64,000 nucleotides of DNA from Sulfurimonas paralvinellae (GTDB lineage Bacteria; Campylobacterota; Campylobacteria; Campylobacterales; Sulfurimonadaceae): positions 1 to 64,000 of the forward strand of contig NZ_CP041406.1 of NCBI RefSeq assembly GCF_014905135.1. The letters are read 5' to 3'. The notes below the pieces were generated by a model. That model did no database searches and was not told the origin of the DNA. It saw only the letters and a program-made list of their open reading frames with translations. The translations under genes were made by a program, and so were the position numbers. Shown piece after piece: positions 30,118 to 37,554 of the stretch. Positions within the stretch are counted from its first letter, which is position 1. Each line of letters starts with the position of its first letter.

Positions 30118-30759
30118 ATGATGCAAAAAAAGATCCTGCTTCTCGAAGATGACTATGAACTTGCCGAAACATTGCAGGAACTACTAGAAGCAAGCGATTA
30201 TGGTGTCGATATGGTGCATACCGGTAATGATGCTATTGATGCATCGTATGAGAACAGTTATGATCTGTATGTTTTTGACATCAATGTCCCTGATATCTCC
30301 GGCATTGAACTGCTAGAGAGTCTGCGTGAGGCAGATGACAAAACACCTACGATATTTATCTCTGCTTTAGTAGATCTCAATACCATTGCAAAAGGTTTTG
30401 AAGTCGGTGCTGATGATTATATTAAAAAACCGTTCTTTCCTGAAGAGTTGCTCATTCGCGTAAAAGCAAAACTTACTCACGTCAGCAGAGACATCGAATA
30501 TAAAAATCTTCGCTACTCTCCTCGAAACAAAGAGCTTTTTATTGATGGGCACATAGTTTCTTTGGGTGAAGTACAAGAGTGTCTGTGTGATATCTTTATG
30601 CAAAACATCGGCAATGTCATTGATAAGTCAATACTTATGGATTGCCTCACGCAGCCCTCTGACAGTGCATTGCGTGTGGCACTCAATAAGTTTAAACACA
30701 TAACAGATCTGCCCATAAAAAATGTACGTGGTGTGGGATATATACTTGAAAAAAGTTGA
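30118..30759 (+). CDS. OmpR-family response regulator
   Basis: A 213-residue regulator. The receiver domain has the acidic pair in LLEDDYE, the phosphoacceptor Asp near 54 in YVFDINVPD, Thr/Ser in FISALV and the Lys in IKKPFFPEE. The C-terminal winged-helix domain includes LRVALNKFK and ends VRGVGYILEKS, the usual OmpR-type wing. The kinase gene overlaps its 3' end. The direct GCTAA repeats before the two flanking exported-protein genes are the probable binding sites; such repeats fit an OmpR-type dimer. Confidence 0.92.
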   Translation: MMQKKILLLEDDYELAETLQELLEASDYGVDMVHTGNDAIDASYENSYDLYVFDINVPDISGIELLESLREADDKTPTIFISALVDLNTIAKGFEVGADDYIKKPFFPEELLIRVKAKLTHVSRDIEYKNLRYSPRNKELFIDGHIVSLGEVQECLCDIFMQNIGNVIDKSILMDCLTQPSDSALRVALNKFKHITDLPIKNVRGVGYILEKS

Positions 30760-31795
30760 AAAAGAGTCGCTGATCAAGAGTTTTTTACTCTTTTTTATCT
30801 CCCAGTCTTTGCTCATTGGTGCTCTCTTCATTATAAACTATGAAAAAGAGGTGCAGACACTTGATGAGCAGATATTCTCACAGATGCGCATCTGCTCTTT
30901 TAACCTGCAGTGCAGTGAATATGACATTGACTTTGTTCCAAAAGATAAACACGAACTCTACAAACTTTACAAAAACAGTGAAGATCTCAGTTCTTACTTT
31001 ACCATTCCAGGCTCTCAGAAGAACTATCTTAAAATTTATTTGCCAAAAAAGCAGTATGATAAAAAAATAGCTAAGCTCCGTGAAAAATCGGCACTGATAT
31101 TTTTGTCGGTTTTGCTTGTTATTGCTCTGTTATCCGCTCTTTTTGCACTGTATGCGCTTTCACCTTTGAGAAACGCACTGCATCTTACAGAGGAGTTCAT
31201 CAAAGATATTTTGCATGATTTCAACACGCCGCTCTCAACATTACGACTCAACATCTCCATACTCGCCAATGAGCTCGGAGAGAACAAAAATATAAAAAGA
31301 GCACAAAACGCCGTGCAGAATATTTTAAATCTACAGGCTAATCTACGTGCTTATCTGCATTCGCATGCAAGTCAAAAAGAGGAGTTTGCACTTGATGAAT
31401 TTGTACGTGAGCGTGTAGAGTTGATTGCGATTCCTTTTAGAGACATTACAGTGGAAGTGGATGTGCCTGCGCTTACACTCTTTACCAACAAAGATGCCTT
31501 TACCCGTATCTTTGATAATCTTCTCTCCAATGCACTGAAATATAACAAACAAAAGGGCAAGGTCTTTGTTCGTTATGAAAAGGGGCAGCTAATTATTGAA
31601 GATACGGGCAAAGGTATAAAAAACCCTTCAAAAGTATTTGAACGTTTTTATAAAGAACAAGCACGTGGCATAGGCATTGGACTGCACATTGTAAAAAAAC
31701 TGTGTGAAGAGTTGGGCATAGAGATTTCACTTACTAGTAAAATTGACAAAGGAAGCAGTTTTTACTTGAACTTGCAAAAGCTTGAACATCGCTAA
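30722..31795 (+). CDS. Membrane sensor histidine kinase
   Basis: A 357-residue kinase with membrane helices at about 20-40 and 122-145 flanking a short periplasmic domain of roughly 80 residues that contains two Cys (ICSFNLQC). The dimerisation/phosphoacceptor helix reads ILHDFNTPLSTLRLNI, with His followed by Asp rather than the common Glu. The ATPase domain has NLLSNALKYN (N box), EDTGKGI (G1) and GIGIGLHIVKKL (G2). The start is unsure: ATG 30722 lies inside the regulator gene, and TTG 30746 would lose eight residues; neither has a good ribosome-binding site. It pairs with the upstream regulator; the stimulus is unknown. Confidence 0.9.
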   Translation: MYVVWDIYLKKVEKESLIKSFLLFFISQSLLIGALFIINYEKEVQTLDEQIFSQMRICSFNLQCSEYDIDFVPKDKHELYKLYKNSEDLSSYFTIPGSQKNYLKIYLPKKQYDKKIAKLREKSALIFLSVLLVIALLSALFALYALSPLRNALHLTEEFIKDILHDFNTPLSTLRLNISILANELGENKNIKRAQNAVQNILNLQANLRAYLHSHASQKEEFALDEFVRERVELIAIPFRDITVEVDVPALTLFTNKDAFTRIFDNLLSNALKYNKQKGKVFVRYEKGQLIIEDTGKGIKNPSKVFERFYKEQARGIGIGLHIVKKLCEELGIEISLTSKIDKGSSFYLNLQKLEHR

Positions 31796-31825
31796 TACTT
31801 CGCTAATGTTTTTATGTGACAATAC
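31791..31825 (+). promoter_or_regulatory. Promoter/operator with phased GCTAA repeats (copy 2)
   Basis: GCTAA at 31791-31795 and 31802-31806 (11 bp apart), then TGTGACAAT at 31815-31823. The first repeat overlaps the kinase stop codon. This block and 28510-28544 differ at only four of 35 positions although the surrounding sequence does not match, which points to conserved binding. Confidence 0.65.
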
Positions 31826-31851
31826 TTTCACTTAATAAGAAGGACAGAAGA

Positions 31852-32523
31852 ATGAAAAAAACAATTTTGAGCCTATCACTCTTAGCTACACTTATGTTCG
31901 GATCTGAATATACAGACTCTTTACAACTCTTAAATGATGATGCGAAAGCTTTAAATAGTTATGCAATGAGCTCGTTAGATACATTGTCAACGAGTCAAAC
32001 AGCATTGCAGGAGTATAAAAATAAGGTGGATGCCTACGCAGATGCCGTAGCAAATTTTTCACAAAAAAAAGCGGAAGATTTTTCAAGTAAAGAAGATGCA
32101 CAAAAAGCACTTGATACGCTTGAAGAACTGAGCGCTCAGTCTGTTGTTCTTGCGAAAGATCTGGCTTATCTCTCTTCACATCAGGCGGATAATGCCAGCA
32201 AAGATTATGAAGATACTTTGGCTTCTCTTTCGCAAACAACACTGCGTCTCTCGGATGACATCGGAAAAATGTCCGATAGAATTTTAGTGATGGCCGACAA
32301 GATCGGCGTGATGGCAGACAGAATAGTTGAAACGCAAAAAATCCAATCCAAAAATCTTAATGCGACAACAATGCTGATTCACAGCAGTGTAAACAATGGC
32401 ATGAGTATAGCCACTTCAAATACGAAACTGGATATGTCGGCTACAATGCAATCTTCATCAGCACAACAGAACTCAATGGAGCAAAATGGACAAACGCAAA
32501 ATATGTCAGGTCCATCTCATTAA
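31852..32523 (+). CDS. Exported helical coiled-coil protein
   Basis: A 223-residue protein with signal peptide (about 1-17) and a mostly alpha-helical mature part with heptad-like spacing. Near 145-170 it repeats the phrase MSDRILVMADKIGVMADRI, suggesting a regular helical bundle. The end is Gln/Asn/Ser-rich. ATG 31852 follows AAGGA and gives the signal peptide. It lies directly after the kinase gene, under the second copy of the shared promoter block, and is followed by a strong terminator. Family not recognised; an envelope role controlled by the two-component system is inferred. Confidence 0.72.
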   Translation: MKKTILSLSLLATLMFGSEYTDSLQLLNDDAKALNSYAMSSLDTLSTSQTALQEYKNKVDAYADAVANFSQKKAEDFSSKEDAQKALDTLEELSAQSVVLAKDLAYLSSHQADNASKDYEDTLASLSQTTLRLSDDIGKMSDRILVMADKIGVMADRIVETQKIQSKNLNATTMLIHSSVNNGMSIATSNTKLDMSATMQSSSAQQNSMEQNGQTQNMSGPSH

Positions 32524-32528
32524 TTGTA

Positions 32529-32579
32529 TATATTAAGTTGAAAAAGGCGGGCGGCAATTTTAAATAGCCGTGCCTTTTT
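32529..32579 (+). pseudogene. Decayed fragment of dnaG (zinc-ribbon coding segment)
   Basis: This 51-base stretch matches dnaG 33567-33617 at 43 positions. Read in the dnaG frame it gives YIKLKKAGGNFK, a stop, then PCLF, against YVELKKAGGNFKAPCPF in dnaG. Several differences are synonymous (both Gly codons and Asn), so the copy may come from another dnaG allele or have diverged while coding. It lies between two convergent genes and overlaps the terminator below. No other part of dnaG is visible here. Confidence 0.6.
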
Positions 32580-32580
32580 T
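32541..32580. terminator. Bidirectional rho-independent terminator
   Basis: AAAAAGGC and GCCTTTTT pair, with an inner CGGC/GCCG stem and an A+T-rich loop, ending in a run of six T. It lies between convergent genes ending at 32523 and 32588 and would work in both directions. The sequence arose from, or coincides with, the dnaG fragment at 32529-32579. Confidence 0.8.
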
Positions 32581-32587
32581 CCTCTAT

Positions 32588-33385
32588 TTAAAACAGTTTT
32601 TGCCAAATGCTTGGCTTTTTTAGTTCTCTGAAATTATCATCTACAATTTTTTTATTTTTTATAGCTTTACAATTCTTTTCATCCACCAAGATATCTATCT
32701 TCATATCCGTATCAACTATCTTATCTACTCCAAACTCCGGATGGGTAAATGTATAGATACGAGGATCTCTTTGAAAGTAGCCGCTTCGGTTCACATCATC
32801 ATCTATCTGCATGGTGCAGTGAAATTGGCTATGACCCTCTCTAACCTTTTCAAGAAGTCTACTATACTTTTTTGGGAACCAAAATGTCTTACACAAAAAA
32901 GTACTTTGAGGCGCTATGCGGAAGTATTGTTTGGTGGTTTCGAGGTAAGGTGGGGTGTCAGGAGCACCATGATATGCACTCCCTCCATCAGTTTTATAAT
33001 AAGTGGGCATTACCTTCTTTTTACTGCTCAGTATAGGATGAATAGAGGCGAGTTTCTCATCATACTTCCTTCGCATAACAAGCTCCAAGCCTGCAAACTC
33101 ACTGTCACACTCTTCATCTTTACGCTTTTTAACGAGTATCGGGAACTTGATGGTGTAGTTGCCATCGGGTACATCTATGGTTTTTCCAAAGAGTCCGAAG
33201 TGTCTTCCTCCTGTTTGAGAGTCTTTAGTAATGCAGTTGACACTTCTGTATGAGGCGATGTAAGTTGCTTCAAGCCGTTTGTCTTTTACTCCGTGTATGG
33301 TATAAGTAGCAACTTCATCAGCAGCTAAAATGCTACTTATGAGTAATAAACTCAACAATATCCCTGTTCTTATAATTTTTTTCAT
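32588..33385 (-). CDS. Exported protein of unknown function
   Basis: A 265-residue protein with a signal peptide (about 1-21) and six or so cysteines in the mature part, suggesting disulphide bonds. It is mixed alpha/beta in composition and has no membrane helix after the signal. I recognise no family. Of two adjacent ATG codons, 33385 is seven bases from the GAGG ribosome-binding site and 33388 only four, so the inner is preferred. It is flanked by the dnaG fragment on one side and intact dnaG on the other, so this segment may have been inserted by the event that created the fragment. Confidence 0.7.
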   Translation of the reverse strand: MKKIIRTGILLSLLLISSILAADEVATYTIHGVKDKRLEATYIASYRSVNCITKDSQTGGRHFGLFGKTIDVPDGNYTIKFPILVKKRKDEECDSEFAGLELVMRRKYDEKLASIHPILSSKKKVMPTYYKTDGGSAYHGAPDTPPYLETTKQYFRIAPQSTFLCKTFWFPKKYSRLLEKVREGHSQFHCTMQIDDDVNRSGYFQRDPRIYTFTHPEFGVDKIVDTDMKIDILVDEKNCKAIKNKKIVDDNFRELKKPSIWQKLF

Positions 33386-33488
33386 CATGCAGCCTCTTTA
33401 AAAATTGAAACAATTATATCTTGTTTTTATAATACTAAAATTTGATCTGAACTTGCGCAATATCATTCTATCTTAACTATCTTTTGCG

Positions 33489-33494
33489 TATAAT
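33489..33494 (+). promoter_or_regulatory. -10 element for a near-leaderless dnaG transcript
   Basis: TATAAT ends six bases before the dnaG ATG, and no ribosome-binding site is present in between. Transcription from it would start at or beside the start codon. Confidence 0.5.
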
Positions 33495-33500
33495 CCTTTT

Positions 33501-36302
33501 ATGATTTCCCAAGACTCCATAGAGGCCTTAAAGGCGCGACTTGATATTGTTGATGTTGTAGGCTCGTATGTTGAGTTGAAAAAGGCGGGTGGTAACTTTA
33601 AAGCGCCGTGCCCTTTTCATGATGAAAAATCACCTTCATTTGTCGTGAGTCCGCAAAAACAGATATATCACTGTTTCGGCTGTTTACCTCCTTATCAAAA
33701 GATTATTACTCCAAACGGATACAAAGAGATTAAAGATATAAATGTAGGAGATAAAGTTTTTTCTGCTAATGGAGCACAAACAGAAGTGATTAAAACAGTG
33801 CATCATACAAGTGAGTTTGATATACTCTCTTTTATAACTTCACTGAGTGCAAAGCCGTCTTTTTTTACACAAAACCATGATATGTTAGTTGTAAAAAAAG
33901 AAACGGCTATTGCTAAACTACCTTATTTGCGGGTTGAAAAAGAGAGACCGTTAAAGTTCTATGGTCGTATTAAAAAAACTCGTCGAAAATATGATTTGGC
34001 TATTGAGAGAGAATTTGCAAATAATATAAAAACCGGAGATTATTTTTTATACCCAGTTCATAGAGAATTGCGTCATGATAAATATATAGATGTCTCAAGT
34101 TTGTGGAATAAAAATAGTTTTGGGCCAAATGTAGAAAAGATAGAGAGTATTAAAATATCTAAAGACTTTATGTGGTTAGCAGGCTTTTATGTGGCAGAAG
34201 GAAGTACCTATCGCGGTGGAATTAGGTTTTCTCTCTCAGCTACAGAAGAGGAATATGCCCAAAAGATCATAAGAGTTATTAAAAAGATTTTTAATAAAGA
34301 TGCTAAAATTTTCAGAAGAGAAAGTCGAAACACCACTTTAGAAGTGACAATTTCAAGTACAAATTTAGAACATATATTTAAGACTCTTTTCGGACAGGGA
34401 GCAGCTAATAAACATTATCCACATTGGTTTAATTATCTTGAAAAGCCTTTGAGAGAAGAACTTTTTAAAGGTTTGATGGATGATGATGGCTGCTATAGCA
34501 GACGGACATATGACACTGTAAGCGAAACGTTGGTTGACCAAGTTTTAGACTTGGCATTAAGTCTCAAGCGTATTCCAACCTGTCGTACTGCACAAGCCAT
34601 GAAAGACAAAAATGGCGTAAATCATAAAAGAAGTTATACGCTTTATTTTAAGCAAAGAGAATCAATAGAAGGTTTTTTTGAGTTTATTGACGGAATAGAG
34701 TACTTTTTTACAAAAGTAAAATCAATCACAAACGTTGGATATGAAGAGATAGTTTATGATATAACAGTTCAGGATAAAACACATACTTTTCTAGCTAATA
34801 ATTTTGCAGTAGGCAACTGTGGAGCCGGCGGTGATGCTGTAAAGTTTGTGATGGAATATGAAAAGCTCAACTACCCTGAAGCGCTTGAAAAACTCGCCCA
34901 AAGCTATAACTTCACACTGACATATACCGATAACAAACATAACAAACCGCGCACGCAGGTTATAGAAAAACTTAATGAATGGTATCAGTCACTGCTGACG
35001 CATAACCAAACGGCTATGAGCTATTTGCGTGAGCGCGGTATCTATGAGAGCAGTATTGAAAAATTCGGCATTGGTTATGCTCCGGCTTCGCATGAGACAC
35101 TGAACTTCATTAAGCGTGAACAGTTTCCTATGAAAGAGGCGATCGATGTCGGTGTTGTCGGCTATGAACCATCACGCAATCAGACCTATGCCCGCTTTAT
35201 TGAGCGCATAACCTTTCCTATCTACTCTGCCAACGGTACGGTTGTCGGTTTTGGAGGTAGAACGATTACCGGTCATCAGGCCAAATATGTCAACTCTCCG
35301 GAGACACCGCTTTTTAATAAGTCGCGGCTTTTATATGCTTACAACCTAGCGAAACAGGCACTTTATAAAAAGCAGGAAATCATCATTACCGAGGGTTATC
35401 TTGATGTTATTATGCTGCATCAGGCAGGGTTTGACAATGCCGTGGCGACACTCGGGACAGCGCTCACGCAGGAGCATCTGCCCTTGCTTCGAAAAGGAAC
35501 TCCACGCATTGTGATGGCCTATGACGGTGACAAAGCAGGACGTGCAGCGGCACTCAAAGCCTCAAAACTGCTCAGTGCAAGTGGGTTTAACGGGGGTGTG
35601 GTTGTTTTTGAGGGTGGGCTAGATCCGGCAGATATGGTAAAAGAGGGGAGAGTCGAAGAGCTTGGCAATATGTTTCGAGGAGCAAAGCCTTTTATAGAAT
35701 TTGTACTCGATGAGATACTCTCTCTTTATAATCTGCGTGATCCAAAAGAGAAAGAGTCCTGTATGGCAGAGGGTGTAGCCTATCTCAAAACACTCTCACC
35801 GATACTGCAAGAGGAGTACAGAACCTATCTTGCTTCAAGGCTCGGTGGACTGGGTGTTTCTCCTTCGCTTATAAAGCTTAACACCTCACAGCAGAACGTC
35901 GGGAAAAATGTACCTCTTGTCCAAAAGAATTCACATCGTGATATGTGGGAACTCTCTTTGGTAAAAACCGTTTTGGAGCATCCAAACTTCATAGACCATA
36001 TCTTGGATGTCATCGACCCTTCACTGCTGCAGTTTCATGCACGTGAGTTTTCGTTGGCATTGGCAGGAAAAAAAGATACACCGGAGTTGATGGAGATACT
36101 GGTGGATGAAGGCATAAAACCGCTAAAAGATATTGAAGCGCTCAATGCAGAGCTCATAACCTTTTTAACGAAATATTATGAGCGTGAACTCAAAAAAGTG
36201 AACTTTGCGACCAATATATCATTTGAAGAGAAGGCTTTTTATATTCGTAAATACCGTGACAAGATAAACAAACTCAAACGCGGTGAATTGGTAGGATTAT
36301 GA
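33501..36302 (+). CDS. dnaG: DNA primase DnaG, interrupted by an intein
   Basis: DnaG makes RNA primers at the fork. The 933-residue precursor contains a 379-residue intein (61-439); removal gives a normal 554-residue primase. The zinc ribbon has Cys37-His40 (CPFH) and Cys58; the fourth ligand is the Cys right after the intein (440), so splicing is required to build YHCFGCGAGGD. Next come the catalytic core with FGIGYAP and FGGRTI, the TOPRIM motifs ITEGYLDVI and AYDGDKAGRAA, and the C-terminal helicase-binding domain. Its stop overlaps the next start (ATGA). Expression of an essential gene depends on active splicing. Confidence 0.96.
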   Translation: MISQDSIEALKARLDIVDVVGSYVELKKAGGNFKAPCPFHDEKSPSFVVSPQKQIYHCFGCLPPYQKIITPNGYKEIKDINVGDKVFSANGAQTEVIKTVHHTSEFDILSFITSLSAKPSFFTQNHDMLVVKKETAIAKLPYLRVEKERPLKFYGRIKKTRRKYDLAIEREFANNIKTGDYFLYPVHRELRHDKYIDVSSLWNKNSFGPNVEKIESIKISKDFMWLAGFYVAEGSTYRGGIRFSLSATEEEYAQKIIRVIKKIFNKDAKIFRRESRNTTLEVTISSTNLEHIFKTLFGQGAANKHYPHWFNYLEKPLREELFKGLMDDDGCYSRRTYDTVSETLVDQVLDLALSLKRIPTCRTAQAMKDKNGVNHKRSYTLYFKQRESIEGFFEFIDGIEYFFTKVKSITNVGYEEIVYDITVQDKTHTFLANNFAVGNCGAGGDAVKFVMEYEKLNYPEALEKLAQSYNFTLTYTDNKHNKPRTQVIEKLNEWYQSLLTHNQTAMSYLRERGIYESSIEKFGIGYAPASHETLNFIKREQFPMKEAIDVGVVGYEPSRNQTYARFIERITFPIYSANGTVVGFGGRTITGHQAKYVNSPETPLFNKSRLLYAYNLAKQALYKKQEIIITEGYLDVIMLHQAGFDNAVATLGTALTQEHLPLLRKGTPRIVMAYDGDKAGRAAALKASKLLSASGFNGGVVVFEGGLDPADMVKEGRVEELGNMFRGAKPFIEFVLDEILSLYNLRDPKEKESCMAEGVAYLKTLSPILQEEYRTYLASRLGGLGVSPSLIKLNTSQQNVGKNVPLVQKNSHRDMWELSLVKTVLEHPNFIDHILDVIDPSLLQFHAREFSLALAGKKDTPELMEILVDEGIKPLKDIEALNAELITFLTKYYERELKKVNFATNISFEEKAFYIRKYRDKINKLKRGELVGL
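33681..34817 (+). mobile_element. Intein with LAGLIDADG homing endonuclease in DnaG
   Basis: In-frame 1137-base insertion encoding 379 residues, precursor 61-439. Block A starts at Cys61 (CLPPYQKIITPNGYKEI); block B has TQNH at 123-126; the endonuclease motifs are WLAGFYVAEGS at 225-235 and FKGLMDDDG at 322-330, both with their acidic residue; block F reads YDITVQDKTHTF and block G NFAVGN, followed by extein Cys440. Cys1, Asn at the end and Cys+1 mark a class 1 intein. The penultimate residue is Gly, not the usual His. The DNA is visibly more A+T-rich than the extein parts, a sign of transfer. Both activities look intact. Confidence 0.95.
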
Positions 36303-36748
36303 GTTATTTGATACATTTTCATCTTTTGGCGGCTATTGCGTGGATCGGTGGATCCATTTTTATGTTTGTTTTGGGTATTACGCTGACTGATAAAGAGAAG
36401 CAGCGTGAGGTCTATCCACATGTCGGTCCTATCTTTGGTTATTTTGAACTTGTTTCATTGTCCATTTTACTTGTAAGCGGCATCATTATGATAGATACGG
36501 ATGGTTTGCTTGATCTGCTGCTGAGTGATGAGACGAATAAAGTCGCAGAACTTTTAAAAATGAAACTTTGGCTTGTCCTTTCTTTGGTTGTTGCAACAGT
36601 GATTCATTTCTTTATAGCCTACAGAACAAACAACAAAGAGCGAACAAATCTGCAAAACTTCATCTCACGCGGCTCTTCTTTGTTTATCTTCTTTGTCAAT
36701 CTTTTTGTGTTACATTATGCAATTATGATTCGGAGTATTTTGGCGTAA
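36299..36748 (+). CDS. Four-helix membrane protein, CopD-like
   Basis: A 149-residue protein with four membrane helices (about 4-26, 45-66, 86-108, 124-146). The first helix contains HFHLLAAIAWIGGSIFM, the pattern of CopD-like and related membrane proteins in which His residues can bind haem or copper; a further His lies in VATVIHFFIA and one in FVLHYAIM. Substrate or function is not established. The start overlaps the dnaG stop by four bases, so it is translated with dnaG. Confidence 0.72.
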   Translation: MSYLIHFHLLAAIAWIGGSIFMFVLGITLTDKEKQREVYPHVGPIFGYFELVSLSILLVSGIIMIDTDGLLDLLLSDETNKVAELLKMKLWLVLSLVVATVIHFFIAYRTNNKERTNLQNFISRGSSLFIFFVNLFVLHYAIMIRSILA

Positions 36749-36813
36749 AGTATAGTCAATTGCATTGATTTTTGTTATACTATTTGAAATATACTGAACA
36801 AAAAGGTTGATCT

Positions 36814-37233
36814 ATGGCAGGAATTCACTTCTCTTTTGATAATTTTGAACAGTTGCTCGCACTTAATATCGGCATCTCTGACAGACTGGATGAGAACAGA
36901 GCGGAGAGTTTTACTCTTTTGTATTGTGACTTTTCCGATGTGCCTCAGGATGTTGTAGATGCTGCACTCTTAGAGATTTTGCGCTCATCAGATGCTATTG
37001 TCAACCATGAGAACGACTACTTCTTCGTTCTGCCTTACACTGACAAATATGGTGCTGAGATCGTCAAAAAAATGTTTGATGAGTTCTTTGCCAGATTTTT
37101 ACAATCTTTTTTGCTCTCTTACCCGGCGGACGGTGAAACCCCGAAAGTTCTACTCGAGGGAATGCAGGACAGTGTCGGTACTTTTTTCAAGAACGATTTG
37201 CACTGTCTTGATAGATTTACAAGGGATTACTAG
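36814..37233 (+). CDS. Small degenerate GGDEF-like protein
   Basis: A 139-residue cytoplasmic protein. FTLLYCDFSDVP followed by ILRSSDAIVNHENDYFFVLPYTDKYGAE (given here as its key parts: RSSD, HENDYFFVLPYT) has the spacing of a GGDEF domain, RxxDxxx..GGDEFxxLLPxT, but with ENDYF in place of GGDEF. I infer a catalytically dead diguanylate-cyclase fold. Ribosome-binding site AAAAGG precedes the start. The role is unknown; it lies next to the flagellar hook operon, whose assembly is often c-di-GMP-linked. Its last four bases overlap the convergent gene. Confidence 0.6.
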   Translation: MAGIHFSFDNFEQLLALNIGISDRLDENRAESFTLLYCDFSDVPQDVVDAALLEILRSSDAIVNHENDYFFVLPYTDKYGAEIVKKMFDEFFARFLQSFLLSYPADGETPKVLLEGMQDSVGTFFKNDLHCLDRFTRDY

Positions 37234-37457
37234 AACCCTTTTTTATCGAATCTGTAGTATTTTGAATTTTTGTAAAATGAGACAGCTTCGCTGATTTTTT
37301 GCTCTGTGTAAATCTTCTTGTCACATACCCATCGACACTTTATCTTTTTGTTTTCCATCGCGGCACGGTTCTCTTTGGTGAGCTGTGCATCATAGATTCT
37401 TTCACAAAACAATAAGGACGGCAGGAGCAAAAAAAGCACTTTTTTCATAAACAACAT
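37230..37457 (-). CDS. Small exported two-cysteine protein
   Basis: A 75-residue protein with an N-terminal signal sequence (about 4-20) and a basic mature part containing CRWVC, a likely disulphide pair. ATG 37457 lies six bases after a minus-strand TATAAT without a ribosome-binding site, as in other near-leaderless genes here; ATG 37448 is the alternative start. Family not recognised. Confidence 0.6.
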   Translation of the reverse strand: MLFMKKVLFLLLPSLLFCERIYDAQLTKENRAAMENKKIKCRWVCDKKIYTEQKISEAVSFYKNSKYYRFDKKGF

Positions 37458-37486
37458 ATCGGCATTATAGATAATTTTTAGAGAAA

Positions 37487-37503
37487 ATGGAACAATAAAT
37501 GCT
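37487..37503 (+). promoter_or_regulatory. Sigma-54 promoter of the fliK operon
   Basis: ATGGAACAATAAATGCT has the invariant GG (37489-37490) and GC (37501-37502) ten bases apart, matching the -24/-12 elements. It lies 52 bases before fliK. Hook genes in Campylobacterota are controlled by sigma-54 with FlgR. Confidence 0.7.
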
Positions 37504-37554
37504 ATTTCTTATAAAAAATTCTGTGTTTTACACAAAGAATAGAAGGAGCAGAGC

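Noticed and set aside
33681-34817. Insert in dnaG as a separate gene or a frameshifted assembly error
   Set aside because: The frame is continuous, both ends show intein splice motifs and removal restores the exact primase zinc ribbon.
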